NCBI GenBank assembly: GCA_013140765.1
Contig: JABFSE010000006.1
Span: 22,765 to 86,764 of the forward strand
DNA length: 64,000 nucleotides
Direction of reading: 5' to 3'
Source: Sulfuriferula sp.
GTDB lineage: Bacteria > Pseudomonadota > Gammaproteobacteria > Burkholderiales > Sulfuriferulaceae
Shown here: positions 1-8,790 of the stretch, in pieces
Position numbering within the stretch: position 1 is the stretch's first letter
Layout: the number at the start of each line of letters is the position of its first letter
Notes under the pieces: generated by a model
What the model was told of the DNA's origin: nothing
Databases searched by the model: none
What the model saw: only the letters and a program-made list of their open reading frames with translations
Made by a program: the position numbers and the translations under genes

Positions 1-299
1 CCAGCCCCGTCAACGCCCAACTTATCAGCGCAACCAGCCCCGCCGCTGGCAAACTGGAACTACACACCATGAGCATGGACAAAGGCATCATGGACATGCA
101 CGAAGTCAAACAAATCGACTTACCCAAAGGTAAAACCATCAGCCTCGCGCCAGGCGGCCTGCACGTCATGCTATTTGACCTCAAGCAAGCGATGAAACAA
201 GGCGACAGCATCCCCATGAAGCTAGACATCGTCACTGCCAACAAAAAGCATCAGTACATCAATATCAATGTCAGCGTGCGTGATTTGGGTGGTAAATAG
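1..299 (+). CDS. Periplasmic copper chaperone PCu(A)C, 3' part
   Basis: The reading frame is open from the first bases of the window (codons in phase with position 3) and ends with TAG at 299, so the true start lies outside. The visible part has the PCu(A)C signature: HTMSMD with nearby methionines, then a GGLHVML segment. These His/Met residues bind Cu(I) in this family. Known members are periplasmic and deliver copper to cytochrome oxidase CuA sites, often with Sco proteins. The internal ATG at 69 lies inside the metal-binding motif and is not the start. The partner genes are not visible. The family call is firm; the exact role is inferred. Confidence 0.85.
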   Translation, partial: SPVNAQLISATSPAAGKLELHTMSMDKGIMDMHEVKQIDLPKGKTISLAPGGLHVMLFDLKQAMKQGDSIPMKLDIVTANKKHQYININVSVRDLGGK

Positions 300-397
300 T
301 ATCGCGCTTTATGCTGATAACCACTACGCAATAGCACTAGGAGCTTAAGATATTACAACTACGCCCATCCTGTGACCGAATAAGCGCGTAACAAACA

Positions 398-1114
398 CTA
401 AAACACCCCCGCATTAACCATTTGCCCATACAACACATTCGGCGATAGCCATATTACAACATCATCAAATGCACCTGTACTAGCTGCGGTTGTGGTTAAA
501 GTGTGGCTGATAAAAATTGGGTTGTTATCTTGATTCGCAGTTTCGTCTGCGCTATTAGGCGCAGCAAGTTTGCCCACGCTATAAATCACAGCGGGCGGGG
601 CGTTGATGCCTGATGAACTTAACGCGATAGCCGTGCCGCAACTGCTGCTGGTAATGCCCGTGGTACTGGCGCACACTTGCAACTCCGATTGCAATGTTGA
701 CAGCCCCGCATTTTTAATCCCGTCCGTGGTTGTGTAAGCCGCGCTATTGCTGGTGGCGACGGCGTAGCGCAAGCGATTACCCCACGCATCCAAGGCGTAA
801 CCTAGTTCGTCGAGTTGGCTCAAGCCTAGACTCACAGCAGGCACGTAACCGTTGCGCGGATTGGTGCAAATGCCACCGTTAGCAGGGCTTTCTATGCCGT
901 TGCTGGTAGTGCTGGCGGGGCACGGCAGGCGACCATTGCGCACGGCAAAGCCTAATAGTGCATCGTGTACAGTTTGCAGGCTGTGCTGGGTGGTGCGCCA
1001 TTGTTGCTGTTCGATTTGGGCATTAAGCGGCATCAGCGCACCGCCTAGGGCAATACTCAAAACCACCAACACCAAGGCTAATTCTATCAAGCTGAATCCG
1101 TGTTGTTTATCCAC
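398..1114 (-). CDS. Pseudopilin with type IV prepilin leader, last gene of the MSHA-like operon
   Basis: About 238 residues. The N-terminus is a classic class III signal: a short leader ending in glycine, then FSLIELALVLVVL. I chose the GTG at 1114, which gives a 6-residue leader and overlaps the upstream stop by 8 bases; an upstream ATG at 1153 would give an unusually long leader. After the hydrophobic helix there is a GRLPCPA motif and later a segment ending DAWGNRLRYAV. Related motifs occur in the next pseudopilin upstream. A prepilin peptidase, not in this window, should cleave it, and it would then join a pilus or pseudopilus in the inner membrane. Whether it is a major or minor subunit cannot be told. 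Confidence 0.82.
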   Translation of the reverse strand: MDKQHGFSLIELALVLVVLSIALGGALMPLNAQIEQQQWRTTQHSLQTVHDALLGFAVRNGRLPCPASTTSNGIESPANGGICTNPRNGYVPAVSLGLSQLDELGYALDAWGNRLRYAVATSNSAAYTTTDGIKNAGLSTLQSELQVCASTTGITSSSCGTAIALSSSGINAPPAVIYSVGKLAAPNSADETANQDNNPIFISHTLTTTAASTGAFDDVVIWLSPNVLYGQMVNAGVF

Positions 1115-2024
1115 ATTGCACCTGTAATGGCTGACCGCGTGTGAGGTTGGCATGGCAATAGCGCAACTGCATTATTACGCTATCCAAACTCGTATTAACT
1201 TGATAGGGCACGGCGGACAAGCTATCAAACCAGTGGTTTTGCGCCCATGCGCTGGTGGCTAAATTCAGCGTGTTATACGGTATAGTGCCAGACAACTGTC
1301 CTGTTTGCATATCACCTGCGGCATTGGCCGCGTAGGGATAGGCGTGGTGTGCCGTATCGTATTGCCCAATGGCGACGGCGAATTGTTGCAGCGCGTGTTT
1401 TTCGACTAGCGTGAATAATTGCGCTTGGCTAATGGCGTGGATTTGATCGTTAAAGTTCACCGCATCGTATAGCCCTGACTCATACAATTTGTCGCCGTCA
1501 GCATTACTGGCATCCAGATACAGGCTGGCTGTATTTTGTTGCGTGCTATCACGGGACTGGTTGGTCAGCGCGGCATTGGGTGCAAAAACAATAGCAACTT
1601 GTTGCGGGTTGGCGTTCATTTGCAACTGCCCTATCGTCACTGCGCTATTGATGATATTGCCCGACGCATCACGCATATCAGCGGATAAGGCATACCATAA
1701 ACGCTCACCTGAGCCATCTCGAATATCGCTCAAACCCAGCGTGCGCCAAGGTAGCCGCCCCAGATAATTAGGGCATTGCACGCCTGCTAATAGCTCTGCA
1801 ACGCCATCGTTATTAGTGTCGGGGCAAGGCAAGCTACCAGGACGATTCGCATCAGCAACCGATCGCCCTAGCAACGCAGATTGGGCAGTATGTAGCGCGA
1901 ATTGCGTCTGCTCACCGCTATCGTGGCGCACCCAGCGACTATACAACCACAGCAAAGCAACGGCAGACATGCTGATAACCAAAATCAGCAATACTGCGCC
2001 GTGTTGCTGGCGTTTAATACGCAT
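1107..2024 (-). CDS. Large pilin-like (GspK/PilX-type) minor pseudopilin
   Basis: This 305-residue protein starts with a basic stretch, then HGAVLLILVISMSAVALLWLY, a single N-terminal hydrophobic helix as in PilX/GspK minor pilins, where the usual TLIE glutamate is replaced. The rest is periplasmic and carries GSLPCPDTNNDG, then LGRLPWRTLGL and GSGERLWYAL, motifs echoed in the pseudopilin downstream. The CPDTNNDG part could bind calcium, as GspK-type tips do, but that is inference. The start overlaps the stop of the PilP-like gene by 11 bases. It probably acts as a tip or priming subunit of the machine encoded by this operon. Confidence 0.75.
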   Translation of the reverse strand: MRIKRQQHGAVLLILVISMSAVALLWLYSRWVRHDSGEQTQFALHTAQSALLGRSVADANRPGSLPCPDTNNDGVAELLAGVQCPNYLGRLPWRTLGLSDIRDGSGERLWYALSADMRDASGNIINSAVTIGQLQMNANPQQVAIVFAPNAALTNQSRDSTQQNTASLYLDASNADGDKLYESGLYDAVNFNDQIHAISQAQLFTLVEKHALQQFAVAIGQYDTAHHAYPYAANAAGDMQTGQLSGTIPYNTLNLATSAWAQNHWFDSLSAVPYQVNTSLDSVIMQLRYCHANLTRGQPLQVQCG

Positions 2025-2403
2025 CGTATTTATCCAGATTAGGCGGTTGCCAGCGAGGCGTATCCATCATCTGCGGCTCGGCTATTTGCTCGTAGTTTTC
2101 CAGCACCCGATGCTGTTGCCCGTCGTAACGCTGTCCCACTTTGAGTGCGGGGGCAGAGGCAGGCTTAAACTGGTTCAAATTAACCTGCCCTGTCACTGCC
2201 TGCACTTTACCGCCTATCCAGATACTATTAACACCGTCGCTGCGTTGCACGTAACCTTGATAAGCAACGGACGAAACAGACCGCGCCACCGCTGCCGTCG
2301 GCTTTTTTGCCAGCCGTTGCGCGGGCGTATAAAACAAACGCCCAGGCAAATCTGCCGCGAGAGCCTGCACGCTAAACAGCAGTAAAAATAAACGTATTAT
2401 CAT
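2014..2403 (-). CDS. Small periplasmic PilP/MshK-like pilus biogenesis protein
   Basis: About 129 residues with a signal peptide (MIIRLFLLLFSVQALA, cleavage before ADLPG). I chose the ATG at 2403, which overlaps the TGA of the upstream gene in an ATGA junction; five extra codons upstream are unlikely. The middle contains YQGYVQRSDGVNSIWIGGK, a small beta-rich segment like those of PilP and MshK, which couple the inner-membrane platform to the secretin. The tail is rich in Pro, Gln and Tyr. Assignment rests on size, signal peptide and operon position; similarity alone is weak. Confidence 0.6.
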   Translation of the reverse strand: MIIRLFLLLFSVQALAADLPGRLFYTPAQRLAKKPTAAVARSVSSVAYQGYVQRSDGVNSIWIGGKVQAVTGQVNLNQFKPASAPALKVGQRYDGQQHRVLENYEQIAEPQMMDTPRWQPPNLDKYDAY

Positions 2404-2939
2404 GACAACACCTGCCAACTAAATTCACAATCCACACCTATCAACGCTTGTTCGTCGGCGTGAGACAAGGTGCAACTACGCACGCTAAATAGCCCATGCC
2501 CAGCTTGGCTTAATTGCGCCAACAGTGTGACTAATACGTCTTCATGTGCGACCTCGCCACGCCAATGTACGATGCTGTCGCGCAATAGCCGTTGCCCGAT
2601 TTTCACCTCAGGTTGATGCGGCACTTGGGCGGCAATGTCAAATTCAGCATGATGCACACCCGTTAATTTACTCGCCCGACTCAATGCCTGATGCCAATCC
2701 ACTCGCGCATCTTCGCCTATAAAACCTGTCGCTAATAGTCGTTGATAATCCGCTTCATGTTGCCGCCACCAATCACCGTCACGCAGAGTTTGCACCCGTT
2801 GTTGCTGTGCCGCCGACAATTCATGCAAGCGTGTGTCTATCGCTCGCTGCAATTGCATACTCTGCCACCATTGCCAGCCCGCAATAGCCAGCATCAATAT
2901 CGCCAACATAGAAATTAACCAAGTTAATTTAGGCTTCAT
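2400..2939 (-). CDS. PilO/MshJ-like inner-membrane platform protein
   Basis: This 179-residue protein has one transmembrane helix near the N-terminus (about residues 8-25), then a glutamine-rich coiled-coil-like stretch (LHELSAAQQQRVQTL) and a periplasmic domain. This is the architecture of PilO, GspM and MshJ, which form the alignment complex with PilN-type proteins. It overlaps the upstream gene and the downstream gene by 4 bases each, so the set is translationally coupled. No catalytic motif is expected. The call comes from topology and from its place between the PilM/N-like and PilP-like genes. Confidence 0.6.
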   Translation of the reverse strand: MKPKLTWLISMLAILMLAIAGWQWWQSMQLQRAIDTRLHELSAAQQQRVQTLRDGDWWRQHEADYQRLLATGFIGEDARVDWHQALSRASKLTGVHHAEFDIAAQVPHQPEVKIGQRLLRDSIVHWRGEVAHEDVLVTLLAQLSQAGHGLFSVRSCTLSHADEQALIGVDCEFSWQVLS

Positions 2940-4144
2940 GGCACGCCCCGCAAATCGACTTGCAACGCAAATTTTGCCGACGTGGGCATCACACCGCCAT
3001 GCACCGCCAGCTGTGGGTCGCGGTTAATTGGCAATTGCGCAACCTGTACTTGTAACACGCGCTTATCGCGCCGCAAATGGGCAGTAAAACCATCCACCTC
3101 GGTCATCGCTGCCAGCGTATCCAAACCCTGCACCGCACCCGCCAACACCAGCACGCCACCGCTGGCTTGCCGCCAAGTGAGTTGCTGAATTTGCAAATGC
3201 GGGTAAACGGTAAGTATATTGCTTAACCAAGCCAAATCTGCGGGCAATTGCGGTGCGTGACGTAGCTGCTGATACAATGCCAATGCCGCTTGTTTATCCG
3301 CTATTTGCATCGTTTGCACAGCCACTAACGGCGTGTGCGGCAAGGCTAGTCTATACCGTAGCAACTGCTGATGTTGCTGATAAAAATAACCACCTGCCGC
3401 CAGCCCTAATACGCTAATCACCCACATACTCGCCCGCCACCAACGCGCAATTTGCCGCCACCTAGCGTGCCGCAACATCCACGGCGGCGCAAAATTAGGC
3501 AAGCCTGCACGACACTGCACTAAATAATCCAACGCACGATTATCATGCACCATGAGTGACTGCGCCGCGTCTAATAGTTGATGACTAATTAAATATTGCT
3601 GAGTATGGGCAATTTCTGCCGCCACATCGGCATCGCTATCCAACAGGCGCGTAAACAATAAACAGCCGTTAGCCAGATAAGTCAAACGCGTACCGCCTAA
3701 ACCTTGCGTTATCCATAAAGCAGTGACTGACTTATCCACACGTCTTGCCATTTGCCACACCAACATCGCCGTGCTGTGTATGCCCACTATTTGCGTATGT
3801 TGCAACGCTTGCACGCAAGCCGCCAAATTATCGCTATCGTGTATCGCCGCCAGCAAATACACGTCATCCCGCCGCCCGTGGGTTAAACGCGCCTGCCATT
3901 GTGCGAGTTTATAAGTCGCCGCCAGCCCGCCTAAATGTCGCGCTAATAAATGCTGGCGTGCCGACCCTGTGACGTGGGGTACGGTGAGCCGCTGATAATC
4001 CTCATCGACACCGTCTATCAACAAGCGCACAGGCACATCCGCAGGGATTTGCGTCACATCCATGTTATCCAGCGGTACAATATGCCGCCCTTGTTGTCGC
4101 GCAACTTTGGTACCTGCGGCACTGTAATAGACGAAATAAGTCAC
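2936..4144 (-). CDS. PilM/PilN-like (MshI/GspL-type) assembly platform protein
   Basis: About 402 residues from a GTG at 4144 that overlaps the stop of the platform gene in a GTGA junction; a longer frame upstream lies inside that gene. Residues about 1-220 look like the cytoplasmic actin-like domain of PilM/GspL. A transmembrane helix follows at about 240-255 (MWVISVLGLAAGGYFY), and the remainder resembles the periplasmic part of PilN/GspL. MshI proteins have this fused arrangement. It should link the assembly ATPase to the periplasmic alignment complex. Sequence is divergent, so the call rests on topology and context. Confidence 0.65.
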   Translation of the reverse strand: MTYFVYYSAAGTKVARQQGRHIVPLDNMDVTQIPADVPVRLLIDGVDEDYQRLTVPHVTGSARQHLLARHLGGLAATYKLAQWQARLTHGRRDDVYLLAAIHDSDNLAACVQALQHTQIVGIHSTAMLVWQMARRVDKSVTALWITQGLGGTRLTYLANGCLLFTRLLDSDADVAAEIAHTQQYLISHQLLDAAQSLMVHDNRALDYLVQCRAGLPNFAPPWMLRHARWRQIARWWRASMWVISVLGLAAGGYFYQQHQQLLRYRLALPHTPLVAVQTMQIADKQAALALYQQLRHAPQLPADLAWLSNILTVYPHLQIQQLTWRQASGGVLVLAGAVQGLDTLAAMTEVDGFTAHLRRDKRVLQVQVAQLPINRDPQLAVHGGVMPTSAKFALQVDLRGVP

Positions 4145-5334
4145 AATTGCACCGTCCCCAATACCGCATACAGCGGCAATAAAACCATGCCTATCATAGC
4201 CGCCAATATCACCCCTAATACCAGCGTCAGCAGAGGTTCCAGCAGTTTTAACCAACGCGCGGTCGTCTCGCTCACATCTCGCTGATAGAAATAACGCACC
4301 TCCAATAACGCGCTATCCAACGCCCCTGTGGTTTCACCTATACGCAACATGCCGACGACCAGCGCAGGTAAGATACGCTCATGTGCAAACGCCACACTCA
4401 GCCGCTCACCGTTAATCACCGCCACCCGCGCACGCCTGATAGCCGCCGCTAACACCCGATTACGAACCAAATCCGCGCTCAATGCCAGCGCGTCAAAAAC
4501 AGGAATCCCTGACTGGTACATGAGCGCAAAAAAATCGGCAAAACGTGCCAAATCGACTTTCTGTAATAGCCCGCCGAGTACGGGAATCCGCAGCTTTATG
4601 CCATCCAGCCAGTATTGCAACCCCGCATGATGGCGATACAACAGTGCCACCGCAACCACACTCAAGCTCGCGAGCAATAGCATGAGCCAGCCATACTCAC
4701 GCACACCTACCGACACACTCAGCATAATTTTCGTCGTCAGCGGAATCGCCATGCCCATACTCGTCATTAACTGGACAATTTGCGGGATTAGAAACAGCAA
4801 TAGCATCAACACCACCGCCGCCACCATGACTAACACCAAAGCGGGGTAAATGAGCAAACGCTGAACTTCTATGCGCAATTCATCTTGGCGTTTCAAGCTA
4901 TCGGCTAAGTGCGTCAATACCAAACCCATCTCACCCGTTGCCTCGCCCGCCCGTACCAAGCCCACCATCAAAGTATCAAAAACAGGGGTTTGTGCCGCCA
5001 TACTCATGGACAAACTACGCCCCGCTTCCATATCTGCCAGCAAGCCTGCCAATACATGGCGTAATGGCGGTGCTTGCAAGCTGTCGCGCAAATCGCGCAC
5101 GCCGTCCAGCAAAGCAATACCTGCCCGACTCAAATGCGCTAAATGCACAAACAGGCTAATCAAAGCGCGGTTAGTCAGTGTACTTTTGGCACCCGCACGC
5201 ACAGGATGTGCGCTGATTAAATCCAGCCCCATGCCCGCTAAACGCTGGCTTAAATCCAGCTCGTGCGCCGCCGCACAAACACCGCGCTGACGGCGACCTT
5301 GTGCATTGACGGCTAAATAACGAAAGCTCGCCAT
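4141..5334 (-). CDS. gspF: Type II secretion/type IV pilus platform protein, GspF/PilC family
   Basis: About 397 residues with the two repeated T2SSF domains. The first contains LSRAGIALLDGVRDL and the second MYQSGIPVFDALALS, each followed by helices; three strong membrane segments are visible (LIYPALVLVMVAAVVLMLLLF, the following one, and the C-terminal LLTLVLGVILAAMIGMVLL, quoted in parts). I chose the ATG at 5334, one base beyond the stop of the ATPase gene, with GGCGGTGAA in front as ribosome binding site. It is the inner-membrane platform on which the ATPase works to move pilin subunits. MshG is the closest functional counterpart given the neighbours. Confidence 0.88.
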   Translation of the reverse strand: MASFRYLAVNAQGRRQRGVCAAAHELDLSQRLAGMGLDLISAHPVRAGAKSTLTNRALISLFVHLAHLSRAGIALLDGVRDLRDSLQAPPLRHVLAGLLADMEAGRSLSMSMAAQTPVFDTLMVGLVRAGEATGEMGLVLTHLADSLKRQDELRIEVQRLLIYPALVLVMVAAVVLMLLLFLIPQIVQLMTSMGMAIPLTTKIMLSVSVGVREYGWLMLLLASLSVVAVALLYRHHAGLQYWLDGIKLRIPVLGGLLQKVDLARFADFFALMYQSGIPVFDALALSADLVRNRVLAAAIRRARVAVINGERLSVAFAHERILPALVVGMLRIGETTGALDSALLEVRYFYQRDVSETTARWLKLLEPLLTLVLGVILAAMIGMVLLPLYAVLGTVQL

Positions 5335-5335
5335 T

Positions 5336-6985
5336 TCACCGCCGTTGCAAATCGACAACGCGTTGCGCTTCGTTCAAGCTGGTATGTCCTGCCAATACGC
5401 AAGCCACGGCTTCATCCGCCAAGCTACGCCATGATTTATTGCGCATATACGCCCGCAACCTACTTGCATCGGCGTGGCTCGCGATTAAATCATCCAGTTC
5501 ATCATCGACCAACACCACTTCCATCAGCAACCGTCGCCCACGATAACCGCGCCCCAGACACAACGAACAACCCACGGCGCGATACACCAACGTTGCGCCC
5601 ACACCCAACACCCTCTGCTCATATTCATCGGCAGGGGTAGCCGCCTTACAATCAGGGCACAGTTGGCGCACCAGCCGTTGCGCCACGATGCCGTTGATAT
5701 TACCCACCAGCATATCCGTGGCAACGCCAATATCGCGTAGCCGCGCATACACGCCCAATGCCGAATTGCTGTGTATCGTGCTGAACACCTGATGCCCCGT
5801 CATCGCGGCGCGAAAAGCCATCTGCGCCGTATCGGTATCACGCACCTCGCCGACCAAAATAATATCGGGATCTTGGCGCATCATGGCGCGGACACCGTTG
5901 GCAAAATCTAGCTTAATCGCTTCGTGCAACGAAGTTTGGCGTATGCGTGCTTGCGGATATTCAACAGGGTCTTCCAGCGTCATGATATTGACTTGTTCGG
6001 TGTTGAGATGATGCAGTAACGAATACAAGGTAGTGGTTTTGCCTGATCCTGTCGGCCCTGTCACCATCACCAAACCTGCTGGACGCGATAACATGGCATC
6101 GAGTAATTGCCGTTGTACCGCGCTTAATTGCAAATCAGCCAATGGAATAATCGCGCGTTCTCTATCCAGTATCCGCAACACCACGTTTTCACCGTGCATA
6201 ATGGGCTGAATAGATGCCCGAAAATCTATCGGACGACCTTGTACCGTCAACGTAAACCGCCCATCCTGTGGCGCACGACTTTCAGCGATATTCATATTCG
6301 CAATCACTTTGAGCCGCACCAGCATCGCCGACCAGTAACGCAAGTGCAATGCGCGGATTTGTACCAACACCCCGTCGATGCGGTAGCGTATGCGCAAAAA
6401 ACCCGCTTCAGGCTCAAAATGCACATCCGATGCACCTTGCTTGACTGCATCCATCAATAGCGCATCAATGACGCGCACCACAGGATGGGCGTAATCGTGA
6501 TTGATGATATTGCTGGCTTTGCCCGACTCGATTTCGACTAAAATCTCGCCAATATCGAGCGCATAGCCGTAATGCTTATCTATCGCTTCCAGTAATTGCG
6601 ATTCGCTCGCCAACATCAGCACCACTTGCGTCACGCCACACGTTTTGCGTAACTGGTCTAATGCCAATAACGGATGCACATCGTGCGCAGCCACCGTCAA
6701 CACGCCTGCTTGGTACGCCAAGGGTAATAAAGTGTGACGTTGCGCCAACGACTTAGGTACGCATTGCAATGCGCTCACATCAACTAATACTTGCGTTAAA
6801 TCGACACGGGCTATGCCCGCTTGGTTGGCTTCATAATCACCGATTAAGGTCGCGCTCACCAAACCTAGCTGTATCAACTGTTTGGCTAACGGCAACCCCG
6901 TCATTTGCTGTTCTTGCGTTGCAATCAGCAATTGGTCGCTGGTGAGTATGCCGTCGGCTAACAGGTGTTCAGCCAAATCCCGCAT
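5336..6985 (-). CDS. gspE: Assembly ATPase, GspE/PilB/MshE family
   Basis: This 549-residue cytoplasmic hexameric ATPase powers subunit assembly. An N-terminal GspE-N/MshEN-type region covers about residues 1-140. The motor has Walker A GPTGSGKT at 310-317, an Asp box around LEDPVE at 337-342, Walker B DIILVGEVRD at 374-383 and a His box TGHQVFSTIHSN at 396-407. A zinc-binding tetracysteine is complete: C443, C446, C473 and C476. MshE-type N-domains bind c-di-GMP; I cannot confirm the binding motif here. It overlaps the secretin gene by one base, and the platform gene starts just after it. Confidence 0.92.
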   Translation of the reverse strand: MRDLAEHLLADGILTSDQLLIATQEQQMTGLPLAKQLIQLGLVSATLIGDYEANQAGIARVDLTQVLVDVSALQCVPKSLAQRHTLLPLAYQAGVLTVAAHDVHPLLALDQLRKTCGVTQVVLMLASESQLLEAIDKHYGYALDIGEILVEIESGKASNIINHDYAHPVVRVIDALLMDAVKQGASDVHFEPEAGFLRIRYRIDGVLVQIRALHLRYWSAMLVRLKVIANMNIAESRAPQDGRFTLTVQGRPIDFRASIQPIMHGENVVLRILDRERAIIPLADLQLSAVQRQLLDAMLSRPAGLVMVTGPTGSGKTTTLYSLLHHLNTEQVNIMTLEDPVEYPQARIRQTSLHEAIKLDFANGVRAMMRQDPDIILVGEVRDTDTAQMAFRAAMTGHQVFSTIHSNSALGVYARLRDIGVATDMLVGNINGIVAQRLVRQLCPDCKAATPADEYEQRVLGVGATLVYRAVGCSLCLGRGYRGRRLLMEVVLVDDELDDLIASHADASRLRAYMRNKSWRSLADEAVACVLAGHTSLNEAQRVVDLQRR

Positions 6986-8721
6986 CAGCTTGCCCCATCA
7001 ACCGAGGGCAAAAACTGCTTGAATGACTGCAACTCGACACTTTCCAAGGTGGGATTAGTAATCACGGTTGGGCGTAAGAAAATCACCAGTTCGGTTTGTG
7101 TCACATTGCGCTCCTGCTGACCGAATATCGCCCCCACGCCTTCGGGGCGCGACAAGCCGGGTATGCCATCACGCGCACGGCTACTATCATCTTGCATCAA
7201 GCCGCCCAGTATCACCGTTTGCCCGCTACCTACCTGTAATACCGATTCCATTTCGCGCACCTGAATGACAGGCACTTTATTAGTCAGCGGCGCGATAATG
7301 CTAGGATTAGGGTCAATAGCATCACCGACTTTACGTGAAATCGTTGGGCGCACATTGAGCATAACCATGCCATTTTCAGCGATTTGGGGTGTCAAACTCA
7401 TCACCAAGCCTACGGGAACGGTTTGCGGTGTGGTCGTATAAGTTGTGACGGGTGCAGTATTATTCGAGCTAACCGTATCCGCTTTCACCGTGAAATAAAC
7501 CAGATTATCGACCACTTTAAGCAGTGCCGTCTGATTGTTAATTGCCATCAATTTGGGGCTGGACAACACGCGCAAGCTACCGAATGATTCCAATAAATTA
7601 AGCGTCGCCGTATATTTTTGCCCCTGAAAACCACCGCTAAAAAAAGGTGTCAGCGTATTCGCCAAATTACTGCTGGCGCCAGGATTCGTACTAAAAAACC
7701 ATCCCGCACCGCCTGCGGCAACCACGCGTTGCCAATCTATCCCCATTTTGTATTGATCTTTCAAACCCACCTCAACGATGGTCGCTTCTATCAACACCTG
7801 ACGTTGACTGGCCGCATTCACCTGATGCAAATACTGTTGCACCAACGCCTGTTGCCGCGCCGTCCCCACCACACTCACCGTGCCCGTCACAGGGTTCACC
7901 ACCACGTCATGCTTAGATAAACTCTCAACGGATGGCGAATTAAGCTGGCTACCAAAGACCTCCTTATACAAACCAGGTGCCGCCGCACCCGCCCGCGCAA
8001 CGGCTTGCGCTTGCAATAAACGCTCACTACGCAGATTATTTTCAGCATTAAGCCGTTGTTGCTTGTCTTCTTGACGCTGGCTTGCTAACCGCGTTGCCAT
8101 TAACATCGCCCGCAAATTATCGCCCAGCACATCCCAAAAATTATTATTAGACTTACTCGCCACCGTCGTCGCCGAGCTATTGCCGTCAACGCTACCCGCA
8201 TCCTTAATCACACCCGAACCCGTGCTCGCAATTTTTGCCGCCACGCCTATGCTGGAGTCCGTACTGCGCGACAAATTCACATAATTAAGATGATAAATTT
8301 GCAAATACGCCGTATCAGCCAAAATCGACAAAGTATTGCCATCCATCTGATAACGTATCGCCACCTGCCTAGCCACTCGCGCCAAAATCGCATCTAACGG
8401 CTCATTGACCGCATTCAACGTGACGTTGCCTGTAATGCCAGGATGAATATCGATATTGCGCTTGGTGTCCCGTGCCAGCGCGAACAACAGCTCTTTGACA
8501 GGTACGTTATTAACAACAATGGTGTAAGTAAGCGGCTTTTCCAATGCTGAAATAACAGCGGGTGGCGGCTGGGTAACGACGGGGGTGGGCGCAGGCGGCA
8601 AGGGCAATGCTGTTGTTGCCGCTAAATGTCCAGCTGAAGGCTTAATCATCTGCGGCGGCACACAAGCCGAAAGCAAAACGAGCGCAGAAAATGACACTAA
8701 CTTATTGAATAAGCAATTCAA
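6985..8721 (-). CDS. mshL: Outer-membrane secretin, MshL/GspD-like lipoprotein
   Basis: First gene of the eight-gene operon, about 578 residues. I chose the TTG at 8721 because a strong GGGGGAGGG ribosome binding site lies 4-5 bases ahead; a TTG at 8739 would place that site inside the gene. The N-terminus is a lipoprotein signal with lipobox LSAC (cysteine at 20). A secretin N/STN-like domain (YTIVVNNVPVKELLFALARD) is followed by an N-domain (NPVTGTVSVVGTARQQALV) and the C-terminal secretin barrel with VPVIQVREMESVLQVGSGQ, quoted in part. It forms the outer-membrane channel. Overall order resembles MSHA loci. Confidence 0.87.
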   Translation of the reverse strand: MNCLFNKLVSFSALVLLSACVPPQMIKPSAGHLAATTALPLPPAPTPVVTQPPPAVISALEKPLTYTIVVNNVPVKELLFALARDTKRNIDIHPGITGNVTLNAVNEPLDAILARVARQVAIRYQMDGNTLSILADTAYLQIYHLNYVNLSRSTDSSIGVAAKIASTGSGVIKDAGSVDGNSSATTVASKSNNNFWDVLGDNLRAMLMATRLASQRQEDKQQRLNAENNLRSERLLQAQAVARAGAAAPGLYKEVFGSQLNSPSVESLSKHDVVVNPVTGTVSVVGTARQQALVQQYLHQVNAASQRQVLIEATIVEVGLKDQYKMGIDWQRVVAAGGAGWFFSTNPGASSNLANTLTPFFSGGFQGQKYTATLNLLESFGSLRVLSSPKLMAINNQTALLKVVDNLVYFTVKADTVSSNNTAPVTTYTTTPQTVPVGLVMSLTPQIAENGMVMLNVRPTISRKVGDAIDPNPSIIAPLTNKVPVIQVREMESVLQVGSGQTVILGGLMQDDSSRARDGIPGLSRPEGVGAIFGQQERNVTQTELVIFLRPTVITNPTLESVELQSFKQFLPSVDGAS

Positions 8722-8790
8722 AATCCCTCCCCCTAGCAACTAATTATGTTTTTTATCAGCGTAAAGCAATCATGCTGTCTATGCAACCGA

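Noticed and set aside
302..389. CGCGCTT and AAGCGCG arms between the copper chaperone and the pseudopilin gene
   Set aside because: Seven bases with a 70-base loop is no credible terminator or operator.
852..1127. Plus-strand open frame opposite the pseudopilin gene
   Set aside because: It mirrors the real coding strand, has no ribosome binding site and resembles no protein.
4145..4255. N-terminal extension of the PilM/N-like protein to 4255
   Set aside because: It lies inside the platform gene in another frame; the GTG at 4144 in a GTGA overlap fits better.
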